Of a stretch of DNA of 64,000 bases, positions 50,777 through 64,000 are shown in pieces (position 1 is the stretch's first letter; each line of letters opens with the position of its first letter). Below the pieces are notes generated by a model. That model made no database searches. It worked only from the letters and a program-made list of their open reading frames with translations, and was not told the origin of the DNA. The position numbers and the translations under genes were made by a program. Source of the DNA: Acanthosepion esculentum (lineage: Eukaryota; Mollusca; Cephalopoda; Sepiida; Sepiidae); contig CAXIWW010000817.1 of the NCBI GenBank assembly GCA_964036315.1, forward strand, positions 9,831,501 through 9,895,500, in the 5' to 3' direction.

Positions 50777-51830
50777 TGTTCGCAAGTTTTTATAGAAACA
50801 TGTATTTTTATACTTTCATAGTGTTTTTTTTTTAGTGGGGGGTCACTGTATGCTCATACATGGGACCATTTGTGATCAGAATCCTTGCTGTCAGATGTAG
50901 TTTATAGTCATACCTAGGACTAGTTGGCACTGTGGTGCTGTTGGCACTTTTGCTATCAGCTGTTGGCCTTTTGCTATCAGCTGTTGGAACTTTTGCTATC
51001 AGATGTAATGCTGTTGGCACTTTTGCTATCAACTGGTTTTTAACAAGTTTTTATATAAACATGTATTTTTATACTTTCATAGTGTTTTTTTTAGTGGGGG
51101 GTCACTATTTGCTCATAGCTGGGACCCTTTGTGATCAGAAGCCTTGCTGTCAGATGTAGTTTATAGTCATACCGAGGACTAGTTGGCACTGTGGTGCTGT
51201 TGGCACTTTTGCTATCAGCTGTTGGCACATTTGCTATCAGCTGTTGGCACTTTTGCTATCAGCTGTTGGCACTTTTGCTATCAGCTGTTGGCACTTTTGT
51301 AATCAACTGTTGTTGTTCGAAAGTTTTTATATAAACATGTATTTTTATACTTTCATAGTGATTTTTTTTTATTGGGGGGTCACTATTTCCTCATAGCTGG
51401 GACACTTTGTGATCAGAAACCTTGCTGTCAGATGTAGTTTATAGTCATACCTAGGACTAGTTGGCACTGTGGTGCTGTTGGCACTTTTGCTATCAGCTGT
51501 TGGCACTTTTGCTATCAGCTTTTGTCACTTTTGGTATCAGCTGTTGGCACTTTTGCTATCAGCTGTTGGCACTTTGCTATCAGCTGTGGTGCTGTTGGCA
51601 CTTTTGCTATCAACTGGTGATGTTCGCAAGTTTTTATAGAAAAACGTATTTTTATACTTTCATAGTGTTTTTTTTTTAGTGGGGGGTCACTATTTGCTCA
51701 TAGCTGGGACCTTTTGTCATCAGAATCCTTGCTGTCAGATGTAGTTTATAGTCATACCTAGGTCTAGTTGGCACTGTGGTGCTATTGGCACTTTTGCTAT
51801 CAGCTGTTGGCACTTTTTCTATCACCTGTT
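50777..51830 (+). repeat. 1,157-bp tandem duplication, copy 2
   Basis: Second copy of 49620-50776, offset 1,157 bp at the left and 1,149-1,152 bp to the right. It contains the same GGTTTTTAACAAG linker, TTTTGTCACTTTNGGTATC monomers and CCTAGGTCTAG. Some units differ: a run at 51284-51410 ends with GTAATCAACTGTTG and a linker ending in ATTGGGG that copy 1 lacks. Confidence 0.82.
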
Positions 51831-53204
51831 GGCACTTTTGCTATCAGCTGTGGTGCTGTTGGCACTTTTGCTATCAACTGGTGATGTTCGCAAGTTTTTA
51901 TAGAAAAACGTATTTTTATACTTTCATAGTGTTTTTTTTTTAGTGGGGGGTCACTATTTGCTCATAGCTGGGACCTTTTGTGATCAGAAGCCTTGCTGTC
52001 AGATGTAGTTTATAGTCATACCTAGGACTAGTTGGCACTGTGGTGCTTTTGGCAATTTTGCTATCAGCTGTTGGCACTTTTGCTATTAGCTGTTAGCACT
52101 TTTGCTATCAGCTGTTGGCACTTTTGCTATCAGCTGTGGTGCTGTTGGCACTTTTGCTATCAAATGGTTTTGTTCGCAATTTTTTATATAAACATGTATT
52201 TTTATACTTTCATAGTGTTTTTTTTTTAGTCAGGGGGTCACTATTTGCTCATAGCTGGGACCCTTTGTGATCAGAAGCCTTGCTGTCAGATGTAGTTTAT
52301 AGTCATACTTAGGACTAGTTGGCACTGTGGTGCTGTTGGCATTTTTGCTATCAGCTGTTGGCACTTTTGCTATCAGCTGTTGGCACTTTTGCTATCAGCG
52401 GTTGGCACTTTTGCTATCAGCTTAGGCACTTTTGCTATCAACTGGTGTTGTTCGCAAGTTTTTATATAAACATGTATTTTTATACTTTCATAGTGTTTTT
52501 TTTAGTGGGGGGTCACTATTTGCTCATAGCTGGGATCCTTTGTGATCAGAAGCCTTGCTGTCAGATGTAGTTTATAGTCATACCTAGGACTAGTTAGCAA
52601 TGTGGTGCTGTTGGCACTTTTGCTACCAGCTGTTGTCACTTTTGCTATCAGCTGTTGGCACTTTTGCTATCAGCTTTTGGCACTTTTGGTATCAGCTGTT
52701 GTCACTTTTGCTATCAGCTGTTGGCACTTTTGCTATCAGCTGTTGGCACTTTTGCTATCAGCTGTGGTGCTGTTGTCACTTTTGCTATCAACTGGTGTTG
52801 TTCGCAAGTTTTTATATAAACATGTATTTTTATATTTCATAGTGTTTTTTTTTAGTGGGGGGTCACTCTTTGCTCATAGCTGGGACCCTTTGTGATCAGA
52901 AGCCTTGCTGTCAGATATAGTTTATAGTTATACATAAAACTAGTTGGCACTGTGGTGCGGTTGGCACTTTTGCTATCAGCTGTTGGCACTTTTGCTATCA
53001 GCTGTTGGCACTTTTGCTATCAGCTGTTGGCACATTTGGTATGAGATGTTGGCATTTTTGCTATCAGCTGTTGCCACTTTTGGTATCAGTTGTTGGCACA
53101 TTTGGTATGAGATGTTGGCACTTTTCTATCAGCTGTGGTGCTATTGGCACTCTTGCTATCAACTGGTGTTGTTCGCAAGTTTTTATATAAAGATGTATTT
53201 TTAT

Positions 53205-53220
53205 ACTTTCATGTAGTTTA
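53205..53220 (+). other. Linker collapsed by an internal deletion of about 90 bp
   Basis: The linker goes from TATACTTTCAT straight to GTAGTTTATAGTC, skipping the poly(T), GGGGGGTCAC and CTTGCTGTCAG parts. The break falls at a 2-base overlap (AT). It is a clear case of one linker losing its central half. Confidence 0.85.
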
Positions 53221-54999
53221 TAGTCATAACTAGGACTAGTTGGCACTGTGGTGCTGTTGGCACTTTTGCTATCAGCTTTCGGCACTTTTGCTATCAGCTG
53301 TTGTCACTTTTGCTATCAGCTGTTGGAACTTTTGCTATCAGTTGTTGGCACTTTTGCTATCAGCTGGTGGCACTTTTGCGAACAGCTGTTGGCATTTTGG
53401 TATCATCTGTTGGCATTTTTCTATCAGCTGTTGGCACTTTTGCTATCAGCTTTTGGCACTTTTGGTATCAGCTGTTGGCACTTTTGCTATCAGCTGTTGG
53501 CACTTTTGCTATCAGCTGTGGTGCTATTGGCACTCTTGCTATCAACTGGTGTTGTTCGCAAGTTTTTATATAAAGATGTATTTTTATACTTTCATAGTGT
53601 TTGTTTTTAGTGGGGGGTCACTATTTGCTCATAGCTGGGACCCTTTGAGATCAGAAGCCTTGCTGTCAGATGTAGTTTATAATCATACCTAGGACTAGTA
53701 TGCACTGTGGTGCTGTTGGCACTTTTGCTATCAGCTGTTGGCACTTTTGCTATCAGCTGTTGGCACTTTTGCTATCAGCTGTGGTGCTGTTGGCACTTTT
53801 GCTATCAACTGGTGTTGTTCGCAAGTTTTTATATAAACATGTATTTTTATACATTCATTGTGTTTTTTTTTTAGTGGGGGGTCACTATTTGCTCATAGCT
53901 GGGACCCTTTGTGATCAGAAGCCTTGCTGTCAGATGTAGATTATAGTCATATATAGGACTAGTTGGCAATGTGGTGCTCTTGCCACTTTTGCTATCAGCT
54001 GTTGGCACATTTGCTATCAGCTGCTGGCACTTTTGCTATCAGCTGTTGACACTTTTGCTATCAGCGGTTGGCACTTTCGCTATCAGCAGTGGTGCTGTTG
54101 GCACTTTTGCTATCAACTGGTGTTGTTCGCAAGTTTTTATATAAACATGTATTTTTATACTTTCATAGTGTTTTTTTTAGTGGGGGGTCATTATTTGCTC
54201 ATAGCTGAGACCCTTTGTGATCAGAAGCCTTGCTGTCAGATGTAGTTTATAGTCATACCTAGGATTAGTTGGCACTGTGGTGCTGTTGGCACTTTTGCAA
54301 TCAGCTTTTGGCACTTTTGTTATCATCTGTTGGCACTTTTGCTATCAACTGTTGGCACTTTTGCTATCAGCTGTTGGCACTTTTGCTATCAGCTGTTGGC
54401 ATTTTTCTATCAGCTGTTGGCACTTTTGCTATCAGCTTTTGGCACTTTTGGTATCAGCTGTTGGCACTTTTGCTATCAGCTGTTGGCACTTTTGCTATCA
54501 GCTGTGGTGCTGTTTGCAATTTTGCTATCAACTGGTGTTGTTCGCAAGTTTTTATATAAACATGTATTTTTATACTTTCACAGTGTTTTTTTTTTTTAGT
54601 GGGGGGTCACTAATTGCTCATAGCTGTGACCCTTTGTGATCAGAAGCCTTGCTGTCAGATGTAGTTTATAGTCATACATAGGACTAGTTGGCACTGTGGT
54701 GCTGTTGGCACTTTTGCTATCAGCTGTTGGCACTTTTGCTATTAGCTGTTGGCACTTTTGCTATAAGCTGTTGGCACTTTTGCTATCAGCTGTTGGCACT
54801 TTTGCTATCAGCTGTGGTGCTGTTGTCACTTTTGCTATCAACTGGTGTTGTTCGCAAGTTTTTATATAAAGATGTATATTTATACTTTCATAGTGTTTGT
54901 TTTTAGTGGGGGGTCACTATTTGCTCATAGCTGGGACCCTTTGTGATCAGAAGCCTTTCTGTCAGATGTAGTTTATAATCATACCTAGGACTAGTATGC

Positions 55000-57518
55000 A
55001 CTGTGGTGCTGTTGGCACTTTTGCTATCAGCTGTTGGCACTTTTGCTATCAGCTGTTGGCACTTTTGCTATCAGCTGTTGGCACTTTTGCTATCAGCTGT
55101 GGTGCTGTTGGCACTTTTGCTATCAACTGGTGTTGTTGGCAAGTTTTTATATAAACATGTATTTTTATACATTCATAGTGTTTTTTTTTTAGTGGGGATC
55201 ACTATTTGCTCATAGCTGGGACCCTTTGTGATCAGAAGACTTGCTGTCAGATGTAGTTTATAGTCATACCTATGACTAGTTGGCACTGTGGTGCTGTTGG
55301 CACTTTTGCTATCAGCTTTCAGCACTTTTGCTATCAGCTGTTGTCACTTTTGCTATCAGCTGTTGGAACTTGTGCTATCAGTTGTTGGCACTTTTGCTAT
55401 CAGCTGTTGGCATTTTGGTATCATCTGTTGGCTTTTTTCTATCAGCTGTTGGCACTTTTGCTATCAGCTTTTGGCACTTTTGGTATCAGCTGTTGGCACT
55501 TTTGATATCAGCTGTTGGCACTTTTGCTATCAGCTGTGGTACTATTGGCACTCTTGCTATCAACTGGTGTTGTTCGCATGTTTTTATATAAAGATGTATT
55601 TTTATACTTTCATAGTGTTTGTTTTTAGTGGGGGGTCACTATTTGCTCATAGCTGGGACCCTTTGTGATCAGAAGCCTTGCTGTCAGATGTAGTTTATAA
55701 TCATACCTAGGACTAGTATGCACTGTGGTGCTGTTGGCACTTTTGCTATCATCTGTTGGCACTTTTGGTATCAGCTGTTGGCACTTTTGGTATCAGCTGT
55801 TGGCACTTTTGCTATCAGCTGTGGTGCTGTTGGCACTTTTGCTATCAACTGGTGTTGTTCGCAAGGTTTTATATAAACATGTATTTTTATACTTTCATAG
55901 TGTTTTTTTTTTTAGTGGGGGGTCGTTATTTGCTCATACCTGAGACCCTTTGTGATCAGAAGCCTTGCTGTCAGATGTAGTTTATAGTCATACATAGGAT
56001 TAGTTGGCACTGTGGTGCTGTTGGCACTTTTGCTATCAGCTGTTGGCACTTTTGCAATCAACTGTTGGCACTTTTGCTATCAGCTGTTGGCACTTTTGCT
56101 ATCAGCTTTTGGCACATTTGCAATCAGCTTTTGGCACTTTTGGTATCATCTGTTGGCACTTTTGCTATCAACTGTTGGCACTTTTGCTATCAGCTGTTGG
56201 CACTTTTGCTATCAGCTGTTGGCATTTTTCTATCAGCTGTTGGCACTTTTGCTATCAGCTTTTGGCACTTTTGGTATCAGCTGTTGGCACTTTTGCTATC
56301 AGCTGTTGGCACTTTTGCTATCAGCTGTGGTGCTGTTTGCACTTTTGCTATCAACTGGTGTTGTTCGCAAGTTTTTATATAAATATGTATTTTTATACTT
56401 TCATAGTGTTTTTTTTTTAGTGGGGGGTCACTCTTTGCTCATAGCTGGGACCCTTTGTGATCAGAAGCCTTGCTGTCAGATATAGTTTATAGTTATACAT
56501 AAAACTAGTTGGCACTGTGGTGCGGTTGGCACTTTTGCTATCAGCTGTTGGCACTTTTGCTATCAGCTGTTGGCACTTTTGCTATCAGCTGTGGTGCTGT
56601 TGGCACTTTTGCTATCAACTGGTGTTGTTCGCAAGTTTTTATATAAACATGTATTTTTATACATTCATTGTGTTTTTTTTTAGTGGGGGGTCACTATTTG
56701 CTCATAGCTGGGACCCTTTGTGATCAGAAGCCTTGCTGTCAGATGTAGTTTATTATCATACCTAGGACTAGTTGGCAATGTGGTGCTCTTGCCACTTTTG
56801 CTATCAGCTGTTGGCACTTTTGCTATCAGGAGCTGGCACTTTTGCTATCAGCTGTTGACACTTTTGCTATCAGCGGTTGGCACTTTCGCTATCAGCTGTG
56901 GTGCTGTTGGCACTTTTGCTATCAACTGGTGTTGTTCGCACGTTTTTATATAAACATGTATTTTTATACTTTCATAGTGTTTTTTTTTAGTGGGGGGTCA
57001 TTATTTGCTCATAGCTGAGACCCTTTGTGATCAGAAGCCTTGCTGTCAGATGTTGGCACTTTTGCTATCAGCTGTTGGCACTTTTGCTATCAGCTGTTGG
57101 CACTTTTGCTATCAGCTGTTGGCACTTTTGCTATCAGATGTGGTGCTGTTGTCACTTTTGCTATCAACTGGTGTTATTCGCAAGTTTTTATATAAACATG
57201 TATTTTTATATTTTTATAGTGTTTTTTTTTTAGTGGGGGGTCACTCTTTGCTCATAGCTGGGACCCTTTGTGATCAGAAGCCTTGCTGTCAGATATAGTT
57301 TATAGTTATACATAAAACTAGTTGGCACTGTGGTGCGGTTGGCACTTTTGCTATCAGCTGTTGGCACTTTTGCTATCAGCTGTTGGCACTTTTGCAATCA
57401 ACTGTTGGCACTTTTGCTATCAGCTGTTGGCACTTTTGCTATCAGCTGTGGTGCTGTTGGCACTTTTGCTATCAACTGGTGTTGTTCGCTAGTTTTTATA
57501 TAAACATGTATTTTTATA
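55000..57518 (+). repeat. Dispersed 2.5-kb duplication, copy 1
   Basis: Most of this segment recurs at 58975-61378. Offsets are 3,972 bp at the left (AGTGGGGATC at 55191 and 59163; GTTGTTGGCAAG before it), 3,839-3,883 bp in the middle, and 3,860 bp at the right (TTCGCTAG at 57485 and 61345). Shared markers include CTTTC(G/A)GCAC, GGTATCATCTGTTGGC, CAGATGTTGGCAC (linker collapse near 57050 and 60889) and TTTTTATAGTG. Confidence 0.83.
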
Positions 57519-58974
57519 CATTCATAGTGTTTTTTTTAGTGGGGGGTCACTATTTGCTCATAGCTGGGACCCTTTGTGATCAGAAGCCTTGCTGTCAGAT
57601 GTAGTTTATAGTCATACCTAGGACTAGTTGGCACTGTCGTGCTGTTGGCACTTTTGCTATCAGCTGTTGGCACTTTTGATGTCATCTGTTGTCACTTTTG
57701 CTATCAGCTGTAGGCACTTTTGCTATCAGCTGTTGGGACTTTTGCTATCAGCTGTGGTGCTGTTGGCACTTTTGCTATCAGCTGGTGTTGTTCGCATGTT
57801 TTTAAAGAATCATGTATTTTTATACTTTCATAGTGTTTTTTTTTACTGTGGGGTCACTATTTGCTCATAGCTGGGACACTTTGTGATCAGAAGCCTTGCT
57901 GTCAGATGTAGATTATAGTCATACCTAGGACTAGTTGTCACAGTGGTGCTGTTGGCACTTTTGCTATCGGCTGTTGGCACTTTTGCTATCTGCTGTTGGC
58001 ACTTTTGCTATCAGCTGTTGGCACTTTTTCTATCAGCTGTTTGGACTTTTGCTATCAGCTGTTGGGACTTTTGGTATCAGCAGTTGGCACATTTGCTATC
58101 AGCTGTTGGCACTTTTGCTATCAGCTGTGGTGCTGTTGGCACTTTTGCTATCAACTGGTGTTGTTCGCACGTTTTTATATAAACATGTATTTTTATACTT
58201 TCATAGTGTTTTTTTTTAGTGGGGGGTCACTATTTGCTCATAGCTGGGATCCTTTTTGATCAGAAGCCTTGCTGTCAGATGTAGTTCATAGTTATACCTA
58301 GGACAAGTTGGCACTGTGGTGCTGTTGGCACTTTTGCTATCAGCTGTTGGCACTTTTGCTATCAGCTGTTGGCACTTTTATTATCAGCTGTTGGCACTTT
58401 TGCTATCAGCTGTTGGCACTTTTGCTATGAGCTTTTGGCTTTTTTGTTATCAGCTACTGGCACTTTTGCTATCAGCTGTTGGCACTTTTGCTATCAGCTG
58501 TGGTGCTGTTGGCACTTTTGCTATCAACTGGTGTTGTTCGCAAGTTTTTATATAAACATGTATTTTTATACTTTCATAGAGTTTTTTTTTAGTGGGGGGT
58601 CACTATTTGCTCATAGCTGGGACCCTTTGTGATCAGAAGCCTTGCTGTCAGATGTAGTTTATAGTCATACCTAGGACTAGTTGGCACTGTGGTGCTGTTG
58701 GCACTTTTGCTATAAGATGTTGGCACTTTTGCTATCAGCTGTTGGCACATTTGCTATCAGCTGTTGGCACTTTTGCTATCAGCTGTTGGCACTTTTGCTA
58801 TCAGCTGTGGTGCTGTTGGCACTTTTGCTATCAACTGGTGTTGTTCGCAAGTTTTTATATAAAAATGTTTTTTTATACTTTCATAGTGTTTTTTTTTTAG
58901 TGGGGGTTCACTATTTGCTTATAGCTGGGACCATTTGTGATCAGAAGCCTTGCTGTCAGATGTAGTTTATAGTC

Positions 58975-61378
58975 ATACCTATGACTAGTTGGCACTGTGG
59001 TGCTGTTGGCACTTTTGCTATCAGCTGTTGGCACTTTTGCTATCAGCTGTTGGCACTTTTGCTATCAGCTGTGGTGCTGTTGGCACTTTTGCTATCAACT
59101 GGTGTTGTTGGCAAGTTTTTATATAAACATGTATTTTTATACTTTCATAGTGTTTTTTTTTTAGTGGGGATCACTATTTGCACATAGCTGGGACCCTTTG
59201 TGATCAGAAGACTTGCTGTCAGATGTAGTTTATAGTCATACCTATGACTAGTTGGCACTGTGGTGCTGTTGGCACTTTTGCTATCAGCTTTCGGCACTTT
59301 TGCTATCAGCTGTTGTCACTTTTGCTATCAGCTGTTGGAACTTGTGCTATCAGTTGTTGGCACTTTTGCTATCAGCTGTTGGCACTTTTGCTATCAGCTG
59401 TTGGCATTTTGGTATCATCTGTTGGCATTTTTCTATCAGCTGTTGGCACTTTTGCTATCAGCTTTTGGCACTTTTGCTATCAGCTGCTGGCACTTTTGCT
59501 ATCAGCTGTTGACACTTTTGCTATCAGCGGTTGGCACTTTCGCTATCAGCTGTGGTGCTGTTGGCACTTTTGCTATCAACTGGTGTTGTTCGCAAGTTTT
59601 TATATAAACATGTATTTTTATACTTTCATAGTGTTTTTTTTTTAGTGGGGGGTCATTATTTGCTCATACCTGAGACCCTTTGTGATCAGAAGCCTTGCTG
59701 TCAGATGTAGTTTATAGTCATACATAGGATTAGTTGGCACTGTGGTGCTGTTGGCACTTTTGCTATCAGCTGTTGGCACTTTTGCTATCAGCTGTTGGCA
59801 CTTTTGCTATCAGCTGTTGGCACTTTTGCAATCAACTGTTGGCACTTTTGCTATCAGCTGTTGGCACTTTTGCTATCAGCTTTTGGCACATTTGCAATCA
59901 GCTTTTGGCACTTTTGGTATCATCTGTTGGCACTTTTGCTATCAACTGTTGGCACGTTTGCTATCAGCTGTTGGCACTTTTGCTATCAGCTGTTGGCATT
60001 TTTCTATCAGCTGTTGGCACTTTTGCTATCAGCTTTTGGCACTTTTGGTATCAGCTGTTGGCACTTTTGCTATCAGCTGTTGGCACTTTTGCTATCAGCT
60101 GTGGTGCTGTTTGCACTTTTGCTATCAACTGGTGTTGTTCGCAAGTTTTTATATAAATATGTATTTTTATACTTTCATAGTGTTTTTTTTTAGTGGGGGG
60201 TCACTCTTTGCTCATAGCTGGGACACTTTGTGATCAGAAGCCTTGCTGTCAGATATAGTTTATAGTTATACATAAAACTAGTTGGCACTGTGATGCGGTT
60301 GGCACTTTTGCTATCAGGTGTTGGCACTTTTGCTATCAGCTGTTGGCACTTTTGCTATCAGCTGTTGGCACATTTGGTATGAGATGTTGGCACTTTTGCT
60401 ATCAGCTGTTGCCACTTTTGGTATCAGCTGTTGGCACATTTGGTATGAGATGTTGGCACTTTTGCTATCAGCTGTGGTGCTATTGGCACTCTTGCTATCA
60501 ACTGGTGTTGTTCGCAAGTTTTTATATAAACATGTATTTTTATACATTCATTGTGTTTTTTTTTAGTGGGGGGTCACTATTTGCTCATAGCTGGGACCCT
60601 TTGTGATCAGAAGCCTTGCTGTCAGATGTAGTTTATTATCATACCTAGGACTAGTTGGCAATGTGGTGCTCTTGCCACTTTTGCTATCAGCTGTTGGCAC
60701 TTTTGCTATCAGCGGTTGGCACTTTCGCTATCAGCTGTGGTGCTGTTGGCACTTTTGCTATCAACTGGTGTTGTTCGCACGTTTTTATATAAACATGTAT
60801 TTTTATACTTTCATAGTGTTTTTTTTTAGTGGGGGGTCATTATTTGCTCATAGCTGAGACCCTTTGTGATCAGAAGCCTTGCTGTCAGATGTTGGCACTT
60901 TTGCTATCAGCTGTTGGCACTTTTGCTATCAGCTGTTGGCATTTTTGCTATCAGCTGTTGGCACTTTTGCTATCAGATGTGGTGCTGTTGTCACTTTTGC
61001 TATCAACTGGTGTTGTTCGCAAGTTTTTATATAAACATGTATTTTTATATTTTTATAGTGTTTTTTTTTAGTGGGGGGTCACTCTTTGCTCATAGCTGGT
61101 ACCCTTTGTGATCAGAAGCCTTGCTGTCAGATATAGTTTATAGTTATACATAAAACTAGTTGGCACTGTGGTGCGGTTGGCACTTTTGCTATCAGCTGTT
61201 GGCACTTTTGCTATCAGCTGTTGGCACTTTTGCTATCAGCTGTTGGCACTTTTGCAATCAACTGTTGGCACTTTTGCTATCAGCTGTTGGCACTTTTGCT
61301 ATCAGCTGTGGTGCTGTTGGCACTTTTGCTATCAACTGGTGTTGTTCGCTAGTTTTTATATAAACATGTATTTTTATA
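58975..61378 (+). repeat. Dispersed 2.5-kb duplication, copy 2
   Basis: Second copy of 55000-57518, with some units exchanged. Near 60370 it carries a unit with GGTATGAGATG that copy 1 lacks but that matches 53035-53115. It therefore looks like a mosaic of several neighbouring units rather than a single clean duplication. Confidence 0.78.
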
Positions 61379-64000
61379 CTTTCATAGTGTTTTTTTTTTA
61401 GTGGGGGATCACTATTTGCTCATAGCTGGGACCCTTTGTGATCAGAAGCCTTGCTGTCAGATGAAGTTTATAGTCATACGTGGGACTAGTCGGCACTGTG
61501 GTGCTGTTGGCACTTTTGCTATCAGCTGTTGGCACTTTTGCTATCAGCTGTTGGCACTTTGTTATCAGCTGTTGGCACATTTGGGATCAGCTGTTGGCAC
61601 TTTTGCTATCAGCTGTTGGCACTTTTGCTATCAGCTGTGGTGCTGTTGGCACTTGTGCTATCAACTGGTGTTGTTCGCAAGTTTTTATATAAACATGTAT
61701 TTTTATACTTTCATAGTGTTTTTTTTTAGTGGGGGGTCACTATTTGCTCATAGCTTGGACCCTTTGTGATCAGAAGCCTTGCTGTCAGATGTAGTTTATA
61801 GTCATACCTAGGACTAGTTGGCAATGTGGTGCTGTTTGCACTTTTGCTATCAGCTGTTGGCAATTTTGCTATCAGCTGTTGGCACTTTTGCTATCAGCTG
61901 TGGTGCTGTTTGCACTTTTGCTATCAACTGGTGTTGTTCGCAAGTTTTTATATAAGCATGCATTTTTATAATTTCATAGTGATTTTTTTATAGTGGGGGG
62001 TCACTATTTGCTCATAGCTTGGACCCTTTGTGATCAGAAGCCTTGCTGTCAGATGTAGTTTATAGTCATACCTAGGACTAGTTGGCACTGTGGGGTTGTG
62101 GGCACTTTTGCTATCAGCTGTTGGCACTTTTGCTATCAGCTGTTGGCACTTTTGCTATTAGCTATTGGCACTTTTGCTATCAGCTGTTGGCACTTTTGCT
62201 ATCATCTGTGGTGCTGTTGGCACTTTTGCTATCAACTGGTGTTGTTCGCAAGTTTTTATACAAGCATGTATTTTTATACTTTCATAGTGTTTTTTTTATA
62301 GTGGGGGATCACTATTTGCTCATAGCTGGGACCCTTTGTGATCAGAAGCCTTGCTGTCAGATGTAGTTTATAGTCATACCTAGGACTAGTTGGCACTGTG
62401 GTGCTGTTGGCACTTTTGCTATCAGCTGTTGGCACTTTTGCTATCAACTATTGGCACTTTTGCTATCAGCTGTTGGCACTTTTGCTATCATCTGTGGTGA
62501 TGTTGGCACTTTTGCTATCAACTGGTGTTGTTCGCAAGTTTTTATATAAACATGTATTTTTATAATTTCATAGAGTTTTTTTTTAGTGGGGGGTCACTCT
62601 TTGCTCATAGCTGGGACACTTTGTGATCAGAAGCCTTGCTGTCAGATGTAGTTTATAGTCATACCTAGGACTAGTTGGCACTGTGGTGCTGTTGGCACAT
62701 TTGCTATCAGCTGTTGGCACTTTTGCTATCAGCTGTTGGCACTTTTGCTATCAGCTGTTGGCACTTTTGCTATCAGCTGTTGGCACTTTTGCTATCATCT
62801 GTGGTGCTGTTGGCACTTTTGCTATCAACTGGTGTTGTTCGCAAGTTTTTATATAAGCATGTATTTTTATACTTTCATATTGTTTTTTTTTATAGTGGGG
62901 GGTCACTATTTTCTCATAGCTGGGACCCTTTGTGATCAGAAGCCTTGCTGTCAGATGTAGTTTATAGTCATACCAAGGAGTAGTTGGCACTGTGGTGCTG
63001 TTGGCACTTTTGCTATCAGCTGTTGGCACTTTTGCTATCAGCTGTTGGCACTTTTGATATCAGCTGTTGTGCTGTTGGCACTTTTGCTATCAACTGGTGT
63101 TGTTCGACAGTTTTTATATAAGCATGTATTTTTATACATTCATAGTGTTTTTTTTTTAGTGGGGGGTCACTATTTGCTCATAGCTGGGACCCTTTGTGGT
63201 CAGAAGCCTTGCTGTCAGTGTAGTTTATAATCATACCTAGGACTAGTTGGCAATGTGGTGCTGTTGGCACTTTTGCTATCTGCTGTTGGCACTTTTGCTA
63301 TCAGCTGTTGGCAATTTTGCTATCAGCTGTTGGCACTTTTGCTATCAGCTGTGGTGCTGTTGGCACTTGTGCTATCAACTGGTGTTGTTCGCAAGTTTTT
63401 ATATAAACATGTATTTTTATACTTTCATAGTGTTTTTTTTTTAGTGGGGGGTCACTATTTGCTCATAGCTGGGACCATTTGTGATCAGAAGCCTTGCTGT
63501 CAGATGTTGTTTATAGTCATACCTAGGACTAGTTGGCACTGTGGTGCAGTTGGCACTTTTGCTATCAGCTGTTGGCAATTTTGCTATCAGCTGTTGTCAC
63601 TTTTGCTATCAGCTGTTGTGCTCTTGGCACTTTTGCTATCAACTGTTGTTGTTCGCAAGTTTTTATATAAACATGTATGTTTATAATTTCATAGTGTTTT
63701 TTTTTTAGTGGGGGGTCACTATTTGCTCATAGATTGGACACTTTGTGATCAGAAGCCTTGCTGTCAGATGTAGTTTATAGTCATACCTAGGACTAGTTGG
63801 CAATGTGGTGCTGTTTGCACTTTTGCTATCAGCTGTGTGCACTTTTGCTATCAGCTGTTGGCACTTTTGCTATCAGCTGTGGTTCTGTTTGCACTTTTGC
63901 TATCAACTGGTGTTGTTCGCAAGTTTTTATATAACCATGCATTTTTATACTTTCATAGTGTTTTTTTTATAGTGGGTGGTCACTATTTGCTCATAGCTGG

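Larger units (their letters stand above)
48275..64000 (+). repeat. Composite 22-bp/linker satellite, block 7 (forward)
   Basis: Forward array with about 50 linkers, running off the window end. Sub-families can be followed by private variants: TATAGAAAC linkers at 49.0-51.9 kb, ATATAGTTTATAGTTATACATAAAACTAG linker variants (seen in pieces as TTATACATAAAACTAG) near 52914, 56479, 57292, 60253 and 61132, and TATATAAGCATG linkers at 61.9-63.2 kb. Clustering of variants points to local amplification. Confidence 0.97.

Overview
The window is 64 kb of nested satellite DNA from a eukaryote. I found no credible protein-coding gene, RNA gene, transposase, CRISPR array or bacterial-type operon. The only hint of lineage is two short TTAGGG/CCCTAA telomere-type motifs, which fit animals, fungi and many protists, so I do not name a species. 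Such DNA is typical of subtelomeric or other constitutive heterochromatin; this placement is inferred.

Most of the window (about 53.6 kb) is one composite satellite. Its parts are an AT-rich linker of about 160 bp and a variable number of 22-bp monomers, with an 8-bp spacer CACCACAG on each side of the monomer run. I call the strand reading GGCACTTTTGCTATC 'forward' (+) and its complement 'reverse' (-). I count about 159 linkers. The array changes direction repeatedly: reverse 1-8104, forward 8104-21187, reverse 21201-27462, forward 27463-30601, forward 41023-42810, reverse 42811-48274, forward 48275-64000. The switch at 21.19 kb carries a short TTAGGG motif. A CCCTAA motif lies at 48.03 kb, 240 bp before the last switch.

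Between 30.6 and 41.0 kb is an island of three other tandem families: a 73-bp satellite with a three-monomer (219 bp) higher-order repeat (30602-33110); a 394-bp satellite, forward at 33111-34367 and reverse at 38585-41022; and between its two arms a 60-bp minisatellite (34368-38584).

Recent amplification is layered on top: tandem duplications of 330 bp, 3,416 bp, 1,052 bp and 1,157 bp, a dispersed 2.5-kb duplication at 55-61 kb, and an imperfect palindrome around 43.2 kb. Most block junctions show 3-7 bp of microhomology or a foldback hairpin. Together the window reads as a record of unequal exchange, foldback inversion and possible chromosome-end healing rather than as a set of cooperating genes.
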